From the NCBI GenBank assembly GCA_026400835.1, contig JAPLOA010000053.1, forward strand, positions 1 through 54,607: 54,607 nt of DNA. The letters run 5' to 3'. Positions 27,013 to 34,742 of this stretch are shown piece by piece. The notes below the pieces were generated by a model. It saw nothing but the letters and a program-made list of their open reading frames with translations. It was not told the origin of the DNA and did no database searches. This DNA is from Planctomycetales bacterium. GTDB taxonomy: Bacteria; Planctomycetota; Planctomycetia; Planctomycetales; Planctomycetaceae. The position numbers and the translations under genes are program-made. Every line of letters begins with the position of its first letter. The first letter of the stretch is position 1.

Positions 27013-30000
27013 CTAATCGACGTAGGCAAACTCATTCGAATTGAATAGCACGACACTCAACGAAGCAATCGCGAGCTGCTCGGGTGTCATGGCCGGAGCA
27101 ACGGGTTCGCTCAATGAAGGCAACTGATATCGCTCAATCAAATAGTCCTGAATCAGCTCGCGATTTTCAGGGGACAATTGTTCATTAAACACCAGCACGC
27201 AGGCGATATCGCCTTTCCAGTATTCCCCGTTGATGTTGCCTTGTTGGCCGATGACCCAGGGCGTGTCCAGTCGCCTGGCGGGAATTGCACTTGGCTGTTC
27301 GATGACGGCTCGCTTCTGTTGATAAACCGCCGCGCCTTGTTGACCGTTGGTGGCTGTGATCAGAAACGGATTCTGACGGTCAAGGATTTCACCAATCCCG
27401 GACAAGGCATCGCTCAGTCGAATCGCGTTCTTGTTCGTCATGCCGACAAAGTACGAAGTCCCCGAATTGCCATCGCGACCGCTCCAGTTCGATATGAGCT
27501 CGCGATGACCGTCCGAAGCGTGGTCCGTGACTACAGCAAACACCGTCGATTCATCGCCGTCGATCAGTTTCCCCGCGACATGCAGAAAGTCGCTCGTGCC
27601 GTCGAATCGAAGCGCGGGAAGACCATTGATGGCGCTCTTCACCAGTAACGGTTGTTGTTCAATGATCTCCTGTGAAGCGTGATGCTTTGCGTGGCTCTGG
27701 TCGAGCCATCGCTTCACGCGTCCATCATTGTCGGTCTCGACTCCCGCCTTGGCATCCAGGTTGAGAGTCGCTATGTGCAGCAGTTTCTCGAGGCTTTGCT
27801 GATTTGCTGACTGCTCTGCTGCCACTGAAGCTGTTGGCGGTTCACGAAAACGCCGCAATTGATTCTCGATATGCGCCATCCCCAGATCCCGTTCCTGATC
27901 CGTCGGCACTCGACCAAGAATCTTCTCCCAAACTTGTCGAACGTTGCTCTCCGAAATTAGTTCTTCATTCTTGACGCAGGATATCGCAATGGCCGCGGCA
28001 CGCTTGTGAACGAATTCGTTATTCATCAACGTCAAAGCCTGAGGAGCGACGATCGTTACATCGCGCTGCCCGCAGGACATGGTGGATTCACACATATCAA
28101 ACGTCGTCATCATCGGTGGCAGCAGACTGCGTTGAGTAAAGATGTACAGACTTCGGCGATGCTGATCGGCTTCGGGCGATGCCGTCCAGGCTGATGTCTT
28201 TCGCGACAATCCTTCCAACGCATCCGCGCTGATGGTGGGGTAGAAGCTGGGGCCGCCGAGTGAGAGTTGCAGTTCCTGAGTCGCCGCCAGGAAGGCATCC
28301 CGCAAAGATTCTGCATCTTTGCGTCGTCGATTGGCTCGCCACAGAAAACGGTTGGCGGAATCCTTCTGGGAATAATCGTCCTGCCGCGGATGCAGCGATG
28401 ACTGCTGCCACGTTTGCGAGGTCAGAATCAGGCGATGAATATGCTTCAGACTCCAGCGATTCCGGATTAACTCGGACGCCAGCCAGTCCAGCAAGTCAGG
28501 ATGAGTCGGCTTGTCGCCAGTGTATCCAAAGTTGTTGGACGAACGAACGAGCCCATCGCCAAAGTGATGCTGCCAAATCCGGTTCACGATGACTCGAGCC
28601 GTCAATGGATTTTTCTCGCTGGCAATCCACTCCGCCAACTGGAGACGCAGGCCAGTGGAGCCAACAGATTCTGAGGCTATCGTGAATTCATGGAACTGAT
28701 CCGGAACAACAGTCAACGATCCGGCTGAAACAGGTTCCAGAGGCTGATTGCGTTCGCCGTTTCTCAGCTTGTGCAACGGAGCCGGACTCTTCGAAACGTC
28801 AGTCCAGCCGAGCACTTCGTGGTAACCCAGTTCGTCGCCTGAGACGCCACCGAGCAGTTCTCTTCCGCGAGGCTGGATCGGGCCGGGCCAAAAAGCCGCC
28901 GCCATCCGATAGTAGTCCGTCTGTGGAATCGGATCGAACTTGTGATCATGGCAACGAGCACACTTGGTGGTCATTCCAAGGAATGCTGATGACGTCGTGT
29001 GAACCAGATCTTCCAGTCGCTCATATTTATAGTCTTCCGCATCGTTGGGTTCGTCGTTCCACGTGCCGAGACACAAGAAGCCGGTTGCGATCACGGACTG
29101 TTCATTGCGATCGGGAAGCTCATCGCCCGCCAATTGCTCGCGCACGAATTGATCGTAAGGCATGTCACTGTTGAACGCGTTAACCACCCAGTCGCGATAC
29201 TTCCACGCGAATGGCTTGACCTGATCGCGTTCGTAACCACACGTCTCCGCGAACCGAACAACATCCAGCCAATGTCGAGCCCAGCGTTCCCCGAAATGCG
29301 GACTGGCCAGAAGCTGGTCTATCAGCTTTGTGGTGGTTTCCGCGTTCTGCGGGGTGTTCACGAAATCTTGTATCTCTTTCGCAGACGGAGGCAGTCCGGT
29401 TACGTCCCAATACAGCCGCTGAAGCAATGTGCGAGCATCAGCTTTCGGCGCTGCGGTGAGTCCCTGCTTACGAAGTTCGACGGCAATAAATCGGTCGATC
29501 GGGTGTGCATCGTTTGGCATGCCTTCCACAACAGGCGGCGTAAATTCTTTCAGAGGTTGAAACGACCACCAGTCGCGCCCGCCTCGAACATCCGTGGTCT
29601 GTTCGTAGAGATCGAGTTGGCGGTCGGCGGGAAATGTGGCACCATCAGCAGCCCAGCGTCGCAGGATCTCAATTTCTCTGTCCGGCAGCTTCTGGCTTTC
29701 GCCATGTTTCAGCGGTGGCATTTCTCCCGCGACGACTCGTTCGAGCAGTCGACTTTCTGCTGACTCCTTCGGCACCACCACAGCTCCGGAATCTCCGCCC
29801 TTGGCGAGATCCGACGCGGATTGCAAACTGAACCCGCCTGAAGGATTTGCCGACTGATGACATTCGAGACATCGTCGGATCAGAAGTGGAGCGACGTCTT
29901 TCTCAAATGACGGAGCGTCACCCGCCGCAACAGCTTCTGTGAAGTCAGCTGCAGCAACTATAGTGATCCAAAGGATCGCGAGCACCTTTCGGTAATACAC

Positions 30001-30051
30001 GAGTCTCTCCGCAGGGATGGCCAACGAATTCTGCCAGTCTATGCGGAGCAT
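27013..30051 (-). CDS. Cytochrome c/DUF1549/DUF1553 (PSD1) protein with LamG-like domain
   Basis: This is a 1012-residue secreted protein. After a hydrophobic signal (about 19-45) comes a planctomycete cytochrome c domain with CLECH at 61-65, then DUF1549 (about 180-385) with a second CARCHDHKFDPI motif, and DUF1553 with RVIVNRIWQHHFGDGLV. Residues about 755-975 form a LamG/concanavalin-like segment (LPALRFDGTSDFLHVAG, then YWKGDIACVLVFNEQLS) embedded near the C-terminus. The last residues return to the DUF1553 end (LFNSNEFAYVD). The ATG at 30051 is preferred over a TTG at 30123, but a GTG about 18 codons later would give a more normal signal peptide. No DUF1501 gene is next to it; trpE lies 90 bases upstream on the same strand. 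Confidence 0.85.
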   Translation of the reverse strand: MLRIDWQNSLAIPAERLVYYRKVLAILWITIVAAADFTEAVAAGDAPSFEKDVAPLLIRRCLECHQSANPSGGFSLQSASDLAKGGDSGAVVVPKESAESRLLERVVAGEMPPLKHGESQKLPDREIEILRRWAADGATFPADRQLDLYEQTTDVRGGRDWWSFQPLKEFTPPVVEGMPNDAHPIDRFIAVELRKQGLTAAPKADARTLLQRLYWDVTGLPPSAKEIQDFVNTPQNAETTTKLIDQLLASPHFGERWARHWLDVVRFAETCGYERDQVKPFAWKYRDWVVNAFNSDMPYDQFVREQLAGDELPDRNEQSVIATGFLCLGTWNDEPNDAEDYKYERLEDLVHTTSSAFLGMTTKCARCHDHKFDPIPQTDYYRMAAAFWPGPIQPRGRELLGGVSGDELGYHEVLGWTDVSKSPAPLHKLRNGERNQPLEPVSAGSLTVVPDQFHEFTIASESVGSTGLRLQLAEWIASEKNPLTARVIVNRIWQHHFGDGLVRSSNNFGYTGDKPTHPDLLDWLASELIRNRWSLKHIHRLILTSQTWQQSSLHPRQDDYSQKDSANRFLWRANRRRKDAESLRDAFLAATQELQLSLGGPSFYPTISADALEGLSRKTSAWTASPEADQHRRSLYIFTQRSLLPPMMTTFDMCESTMSCGQRDVTIVAPQALTLMNNEFVHKRAAAIAISCVKNEELISESNVRQVWEKILGRVPTDQERDLGMAHIENQLRRFREPPTASVAAEQSANQQSLEKLLHIATLNLDAKAGVETDNDGRVKRWLDQSHAKHHASQEIIEQQPLLVKSAINGLPALRFDGTSDFLHVAGKLIDGDESTVFAVVTDHASDGHRELISNWSGRDGNSGTSYFVGMTNKNAIRLSDALSGIGEILDRQNPFLITATNGQQGAAVYQQKRAVIEQPSAIPARRLDTPWVIGQQGNINGEYWKGDIACVLVFNEQLSPENRELIQDYLIERYQLPSLSEPVAPAMTPEQLAIASLSVVLFNSNEFAYVD

Positions 30052-30143
30052 GTTCGCGGATTCGGGGCGTTGGAACAACTCACCGGCGGCAGTGCTTGAA
30101 CGCGCTCCGGACGGCTCGTGCAAATAGACACGAAATGTCCACG

Positions 30144-31643
30144 TTACATCAACTGGGTTTCCGCGATATGAATGGCCTTCAACATCGCGCGGGCTTTGTT
30201 CTGGGTTTCCCTGTATTCCATCTCGGGAACACTGTCGGCCACGATCCCGGCTCCGGCCTGGATGTAGATCATGCCGTCCTTCATCACCAGAGTTCTAAGG
30301 GCAATGCAGGTGTCCATGTTGCCGGTGAAGTCGATGTAACCAACTGCTCCGCCGTAAGGACCTCGCTTTTGCGGTTCGACGGCGTCGATGATCTCCATCG
30401 CTCGTACTTTTGGCGCGCCGGAAACGGTACCGGCAGGAAGGCCTGCTCGTAAGGCTTCGATCGCCGAGAGTCCTTTTCGAAGCTGACCCGAGACATTCGA
30501 GGTGATGTGCATGACGTGACTGTAGCGTTCCACAACCATGGCGTCGGTGAGTTTCACTGAGCCGTATTCTGCGACTCGTCCCACATCGTTGCGAGCAAGG
30601 TCAATCAGCATAACATGCTCGGCCCGTTCTTTGGGATCCGCGAGCAGCTCTTCGGCGAGATCACGATCTTCCTGAGGCGTCTTGCCACGTGGGCGAGTTC
30701 CTGCGAGAGGTCGAATCGTGGTTTCTCCGTCCTCAACCCGCACCATGATTTCCGGCGAGCTGCCGACCAAATCGACTTCCGGCGTTCGCAGCAGAAACAT
30801 AAACGGGCTTGGGTTCACCATCCGCAGTGAACGGTAAACATCCAGCGGCTGAGCTTTGCTGGGGTACTCAAATCGTTGACTGATCACGACCTGAAAAATA
30901 TCGCCGGCCTTGATGAACTCCTTGCACTTAGCGATCGCATCATGAAACTGAGGCTGAGTAAAGTTGGAGCGAACCTCCGGAGTCGGTTCCACAGTCAGGT
31001 CGATATCAGTGAGTTGAACATCGCCAGTACTTATTGAAAGTTGCTGACAGATCACATCGAGTCGCCCTTCGGCCTTCGCGCGGGATTCATCGAGTTTGCC
31101 GTTCGCTGTATCTGCCAGCACGACGACCAGAACTACTTTGCGGATGTGGTCAAACACAACCATCGAACTGTAGAATGCGAACGTCATGTCCGGAAGATGG
31201 CGATCATCAGCAGGAACGTTCGGCAGATTCTCGGTGTAGCGGATGACATCATAGCCTGCGAAGCCGACGGCTCCGCCACAGAAGCGAGGCAGCGCTGGCA
31301 GCGTGGCCGCATGATACCTGGCGACTTCGGCGTCGAGCACTTTTAGTGGATCGTCACAGGAGAACTCGCGTTTCTCCACGCCGATGTGATCGATCGTAAT
31401 CTGTTTGCCGGTTGCCGAGAGAATCAGAAACGGATCACTGCCCGCAAAGCTATAGCGACCAACTCGCTCACCCCCAACGACGCTCTCAAACAGAAATGAC
31501 CACGGCCCGGTAGCGATTCGCTGGTAGGCTGTCACGGGGGTCAACGTGTCGGCCGTCAGTTGTCGGTAGACCGGAACAAACCGCGCGTGGCTGGCAAGCT
31601 TTTGAAATTCGGCGGATGTCGGCAGTGAGGTCGGTGACTTCAT
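30144..31643 (-). CDS. trpE: Anthranilate synthase component I
   Basis: This 499-residue enzyme makes anthranilate from chorismate, the first step of tryptophan synthesis, with a glutamine amidotransferase partner (TrpG) that is not in the window. The N-terminal feedback region is visible ([17 protein letters not shown], about 45-61). The chorismate-binding domain fills the rest, with [49 protein letters not shown] and [16 protein letters not shown]. The start at 31643 gives the usual length; the open frame upstream to 31790 overlaps the neighbouring gene and lacks conservation. No leader peptide or attenuator was seen. Confidence 0.95.
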   Translation of the reverse strand: MKSPTSLPTSAEFQKLASHARFVPVYRQLTADTLTPVTAYQRIATGPWSFLFESVVGGERVGRYSFAGSDPFLILSATGKQITIDHIGVEKREFSCDDPLKVLDAEVARYHAATLPALPRFCGGAVGFAGYDVIRYTENLPNVPADDRHLPDMTFAFYSSMVVFDHIRKVVLVVVLADTANGKLDESRAKAEGRLDVICQQLSISTGDVQLTDIDLTVEPTPEVRSNFTQPQFHDAIAKCKEFIKAGDIFQVVISQRFEYPSKAQPLDVYRSLRMVNPSPFMFLLRTPEVDLVGSSPEIMVRVEDGETTIRPLAGTRPRGKTPQEDRDLAEELLADPKERAEHVMLIDLARNDVGRVAEYGSVKLTDAMVVERYSHVMHITSNVSGQLRKGLSAIEALRAGLPAGTVSGAPKVRAMEIIDAVEPQKRGPYGGAVGYIDFTGNMDTCIALRTLVMKDGMIYIQAGAGIVADSVPEMEYRETQNKARAMLKAIHIAETQLM

Positions 31644-31728
31644 GAAAATGCAATGTCCTGGAGATACGATCCGGAAGAGTTCCGGTACAGTGATTCTGTG
31701 CGCAGCCTCAATTTTTGCCGCTCGAAGA

Positions 31729-32184
31729 TTAGCCGTGCAAAGACAGTATTCTGACAGATTGCGAGATCTGTTCAAACACCGAGCGAACATCAGTCAGTTC
31801 ATGGTCCGTTCCCTGCCACCACGTCAGCAGACTCATGTCGGATGCTCGGACACTGCTCAACGCGACGCAGTTCAGCAGTTCGAAGCAGTAAAACTGGAGT
31901 TCTCGACAGACCGCCGGCATTGTTGCCAGAGTACCCTTGGTGATCTGAACTTCCGTGTCCTCGTACTCTTCCTGAAACGCTTCAACGCAGGAGGTCACGA
32001 CTTCTTCGGCTCGCGGACATTCACGCAGGATTCGGAGCGCCCAGAAGCATGCTCCGTCTGCGGATACGGTTAGCAGGACATCCTCGCCGTCGACTTCTTC
32101 CGTCAGTTCCCAGAAACCCGGGTAGTCAAACAGAACACCGTGTCCTTCATATCGCGTCAGACATTCTGACGAATCAATCGCCAT
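31729..32184 (-). CDS. Conserved small protein, function unknown
   Basis: This 151-residue protein has no signal peptide. Its layout ([36 protein letters not shown] near the start, a helix, then [17 protein letters not shown]) suggests a single alpha/beta domain reminiscent of the DcrB/PsbP-like fold, which is only an impression. It lies 85 bases upstream of trpE on the same strand and could be co-transcribed. The composition and strict frame support a real gene. ATG at 32184. Confidence 0.65.
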   Translation of the reverse strand: MAIDSSECLTRYEGHGVLFDYPGFWELTEEVDGEDVLLTVSADGACFWALRILRECPRAEEVVTSCVEAFQEEYEDTEVQITKGTLATMPAVCRELQFYCFELLNCVALSSVRASDMSLLTWWQGTDHELTDVRSVFEQISQSVRILSLHG

Positions 32185-32420
32185 TGGTTACTCCAGCCAC
32201 TTTGCGGATTATCGCCGCGATCCCGTGAGGTCCTCAGTCAAGAGGGCATATTTCAATGGGTGAATCATAACCAGCGGGGGAGATCGCATCAAATTGACGT
32301 CGGAAAACCTGGAATTGAGTAAGCTCCAACTATTTTCTATTCAGTTCACGATGCGGGCGGCCTATTTTGGCGAGATGCGAAGTCACACACAGTCGTGGAA
32401 CGATTCAGTCGTGGAATAAG

Positions 32421-32506
32421 CGGAAGGCAAGGGATTCGAACCCTTATCTCCGGGTAGAGGCACGCATTAGCAATGCGGCCCAGCGAACCATATCTGGCTG
32501 CCTTCC
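32421..32506 (-). tRNA. tRNA-Ser(GCT)
   Basis: Acceptor GGAAGGC/GCCTTCC, anticodon loop TTGCTAA (anticodon at 32469-32471), long variable arm as in class II tRNAs, discriminator G. No encoded CCA. It is last in the array in transcription order. Confidence 0.9.
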
Positions 32507-32518
32507 GAGTGGTGTCAG

Positions 32519-32600
32519 TGCGTTGGGCAGGAATTGAACCTGCACAGCCGTCTGGCGGTTGCTTTACAGGCAACTGGGCTCACCTATGCCCGGCCAACGC
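32519..32600 (-). tRNA. tRNA-Tyr(GTA)
   Basis: Acceptor GCGTTGG/CCAACGC, anticodon stem GTTGC/GCAAC with loop CTGTAAA, long variable arm, discriminator A. No encoded CCA. The GTA anticodon makes it a Tgt substrate. Confidence 0.9.
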
Positions 32601-32614
32601 GAATTGTGCCATCT

Positions 32615-32666
32615 TGAGCCTGAGGCGCTAGCCGAATGTTCTTGCTCGGCTAGCGCCTCAGGCTCA
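32615..32666. repeat. Palindromic repeat (TGAGCCTGAGGCGCTAGCC family)
   Basis: Perfect 21-bp arms at 32615-32635 and 32646-32666 around 10 bases. It sits between the tRNA-Tyr and tRNA-Ala genes, inside the tRNA array. Confidence 0.85.
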
Positions 32667-32677
32667 TGAATACTTAA

Positions 32678-32748
32678 TGGACCGCCGCGGATTTGAACCG
32701 CGATCTTCCGGATGCAAACCGGATATCTTCCCATTGGACCAGCAGCCC
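32678..32748 (-). tRNA. tRNA-Ala(TGC)
   Basis: Anticodon stem TCCGG/CCGGA with loop TTTGCAT. The acceptor GGGCTGC/GCGGTCC contains the G3:U70 pair that defines alanine tRNA. The D-arm is short and weakly paired, total 71 bases, unlike the usual alanine tRNA. No encoded CCA. Confidence 0.85.
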
Positions 32749-32782
32749 GTGTTGAATAGATTTGAGATTTTGAATCTGTCAG

Positions 32783-32857
32783 TTGCGGGGGCAGGATTCG
32801 AACCTGCGGACTCGTGGTTCAAAGTCACGAATTTCTACCAACAGAAACTACCCCGCA
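32783..32857 (-). tRNA. tRNA-Gln(TTG)
   Basis: Acceptor TGCGGGG/CCCCGCA (U1:A72, as in many glutamine tRNAs), anticodon loop CTTTGAA. The innermost anticodon-stem pair is an A-C mismatch. No encoded CCA. Confidence 0.85.
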
Positions 32858-32891
32858 GTAAACAGCTGTCATCGGGGAGATGTCAGCTTGA

Positions 32892-32963
32892 AGTGTCTCG
32901 CGGGAATTGAACCCGCCTGTTCGGGGTGGAAGCCCGATGCCTTTGCCTCTCGGCCAGAGACAC
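32892..32963 (-). tRNA. tRNA-Gly(TCC)
   Basis: Acceptor GTGTCTC/GAGACAC, anticodon stem TCGGG/CCCGA with loop CTTCCAC, discriminator U as usual for bacterial glycine tRNA. No encoded CCA. Confidence 0.88.
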
Positions 32964-33023
32964 ATGTCATTCGTCATCAGCAATCAATCATGTCACGAGA
33001 TCGATTGCTGAGTTCGAAGTCAG

Positions 33024-33108
33024 CGGAAGGAGAGGGTGTTGAACCCTCAAGGCCTTGCAGCTCATCCGTTTTCAAGACGGTTGCCATCGCCAATTGGCTT
33101 GCCCTTCC
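33024..33108 (-). tRNA. tRNA-Ser(TGA)
   Basis: Acceptor GGAAGGG/TCCTTCC, anticodon loop CTTGAAA, long variable arm, discriminator G. It is the second serine isoacceptor of the array. No encoded CCA. Confidence 0.9.
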
Positions 33109-33157
33109 GAATGATTCTTCACGTGGTGCTCATTACGGCCGCGTAAAGAATGAATAA

Positions 33158-33230
33158 CTGCGGAGGCAGGATTCGAACCTGCATGCAACTCCTTAACAGG
33201 GAGGTGCCTTACCAGTTAGGCCACACCGCA
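33158..33230 (-). tRNA. tRNA-Asn(GTT)
   Basis: Anticodon stem CCTCC/GGAGT with loop CTGTTAA; U1:A72 and discriminator G fit asparagine tRNA. The acceptor TGCGGTG/CTCCGCA has a U-U mismatch at pair 6:67. Candidate Tgt substrate. No encoded CCA. Confidence 0.88.
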
Positions 33231-33306
33231 ATGTTGTCCAATGAAAATTACCGGATCAATTTCCATGGCTCACGATACAAGGTTTGCTGACTGTCGTATT
33301 GCTTTC

Positions 33307-33336
33307 ATCACAACCCGAAGCATCAGCGAGGGATCG
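33307..33336. repeat. Half palindromic repeat (CACAACCCG family)
   Basis: Matches the left half of the element at 1018-1105 (ATCACAACCCGA, then GCGAGGGATCG). The right half is absent. It lies in the gap that divides the tRNA array. Confidence 0.6.
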
Positions 33337-33385
33337 CCAGAACAAGTTGCGCGTTTTCAGGCCCGGAGGGTCGACAAATCCAATG

Positions 33386-33404
33386 CCGGTGGCGTGAGCC
33401 ACCG
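33386..33404. repeat. Short palindrome (CCGGTGGC family)
   Basis: CCGGTGGC and GCCACCGG are complementary arms around a 3-base GTGA-type centre. A sister copy in the opposite reading lies at 33649-33668. Both are in the gap of the tRNA array. Confidence 0.6.
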
Positions 33405-33582
33405 GTATGCGAACAAGAGGAATCTGAGGCCCGGAGAGGCTGTGATTTTTTCAAAACGGGACATTTTGGGGACGACCTTTTTGTCGTCTTGGCCATCAAT
33501 CGTCGATCCTGAGCGATCCTATCAGGTCGTTTTTTTGAGGCTGGGATGATAAATGGATCGTAGGTTGAAAAACTCACATTCT

Positions 33583-33668
33583 CGGAGGGCCGACACAAGG
33601 ACGGATGTGCCGGCCCTTCAGGCCTGAATCGCAGTGTTTTTCTAAAATCCGGTGGCTCACGCCACCGG
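33583..33668. repeat. Palindrome cluster
   Basis: A hairpin made of GAGGGCCGACAC and GTGCCGGCCCTTC (33583-33619) is followed by a CCGGTGGC/GCCACCGG palindrome (33649-33668). There is no coding capacity. Confidence 0.55.
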
Positions 33669-33716
33669 CAGAGGATGTGCCGGGCTTCCAGCCCTAACCG
33701 AAAAATGCAACTTCAG

Positions 33717-33795
33717 AAAACGTCAGCGAGGGATCACCAATTCAGTTAACAGGATCAGGATGCACAATCCCTCACTAACGCGTCGGGTTGTGATG
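33717..33795. repeat. Palindromic repeat (CACAACCCG family), left end truncated
   Basis: Contains CGTCAGCGAGGGATCA on the left and AATCCCTCACTAACGCG then TCGGGTTGTGAT on the right, as in the 1018-1105 element, but lacks the outer left end. It lies 30 bases from tRNA-Lys. Confidence 0.65.
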
Positions 33796-33825
33796 ACTGA
33801 CGACGGTGAGCGAATAACGAACAAT

Positions 33826-33897
33826 TGGGGTCGGACAGATTCGAACTGTCTCCATTCCGATTAAAAGTCGGACGTGCTGCCGTTACACCACAACCCC
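33826..33897 (-). tRNA. tRNA-Lys(TTT)
   Basis: Acceptor GGGGTTG/CGACCCC, anticodon stem TCCGA/TCGGA with loop CTTTTAA, T-arm GACAG/CTGTC, discriminator A. No encoded CCA. Confidence 0.9.
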
Positions 33898-33987
33898 GAA
33901 TGAGTTGTGGAGCCCGTTTCAATCGTGGACGAATTGCGAACATGAGATCACCTGTGAAGTAACAATGCTGAACGGGATAGATGTAAA

Positions 33988-34058
33988 TAGCTCGGGACGG
34001 AATTGAACCATCACCGCCGCCTTATCAGAGCGACATGCTGCCGATACACCACCGAGCT
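33988..34058 (-). tRNA. tRNA-Ile(GAT)
   Basis: Acceptor AGCTCGG/CCGAGCT, anticodon loop CTGATAA. The anticodon stem has G-U pairs at both ends, and total length is 71. It is not in an rRNA spacer, where bacterial tRNA-Ile(GAT) is normally found. No encoded CCA. Confidence 0.85.
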
Positions 34059-34073
34059 GTGATGGGGCACGAG

Positions 34074-34146
34074 TGACGCGTGTGGGATTCGAACCCAACC
34101 TGACCAGAGTGAAAGTCTGGTAACCTCACCAGAAGTCGAACGCGCC
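34074..34146 (-). tRNA. tRNA-Glu(TTC)
   Basis: Acceptor GGCGCGT/ACGCGTC, anticodon stem CCAGA/TCTGG with loop CTTTCAC. The outer T-stem pair is a U-C mismatch and the D-stem relies on G-U pairs. No encoded CCA. Confidence 0.85.
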
Positions 34147-34179
34147 GATGAGAACTGAATGGCACGAGCCGAATAGCAG

Positions 34180-34251
34180 TGGGGCAGATGGTGCTCGAAT
34201 CCATCTCCTCTGGTCTTCAGCCAGATGCTTTGCCGTCTAAGCTACTGCCCC
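34180..34251 (-). tRNA. tRNA-Phe(GAA)
   Basis: Acceptor GGGGCAG/CTGCCCC, anticodon stem TCTGG/CCAGA with loop CTGAAGA. The last T-stem pair is an A-A mismatch. It is first in the array in transcription order. No encoded CCA. Confidence 0.87.
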
Positions 34252-34282
34252 GCGTTTAGCTTCAGTGACGCACTCCGGGCAC

Positions 34283-34314
34283 AAAAAAAGCCCGGTGATT
34301 GTGACACCGGGCTT
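34283..34314 (-). terminator. Intrinsic terminator (minus strand)
   Basis: A perfect 10-bp stem, 34288-34297 with 34305-34314, 7-base loop; on the minus strand it runs into seven T residues. It lies between the amidohydrolase gene and the tRNA array, so the array needs its own promoter within about 30 bases or is reached by read-through. Confidence 0.85.
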
Positions 34315-34572
34315 CGAAAGGGATTCCGAACACGACCGAGAGTCACAGGCGCAAGTGCTGATTGGAAAAAGAATAGGCGGCAGCGACGCCATTCTGTTCC
34401 TGTTCAGCTTCTTGTCCTTTAAAACTCGATCGTGAAATCAACATGTAAGCACGAACATCCCTTTGAAAGTTGTCCTGCAGCGACAGGAGCAAATGTGTAA
34501 CACGGGGAAGACGCTGCTTTGTGTGAAATGGTTCGCGGTTTCTTGAAAAATCTTTTTTGTCTTCTTCGTAGT

Positions 34573-34671
34573 GCGGACTTCAGTCCGCTTTGCGCGCAGG
34601 GCTGTTGCTGGTGGGCTCGTTGGCTGAAGCCAACGCTACGACGAAAGAAGTTCGTTGGCTGAAGCCAACGC
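34573..34671. repeat. Palindromic words (GCGGACT and CGTTGGCT families)
   Basis: GCGGACT-TC-AGTCCGC at 34573-34588, then two identical 19-base copies of CGTTGGCTGAAGCCAACGC at 34618-34636 and 34653-34671. Each copy is itself palindromic. The rest of the spacer 34315-34742 shows no gene. Confidence 0.75.
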
Positions 34672-34742
34672 CAAAATTAATCCACGGAAGAAAGAGAATC
34701 GCGCCGTCGCCTGTGGATTGCCAATAAACGAATTAACGCTCA

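Noticed and set aside
32400-34260. Integrase or phage genes next to the tRNA array
   Set aside because: None found; flanking genes (small conserved protein and amidohydrolase) are chromosomal in type, so mobile origin of the array is not proven.
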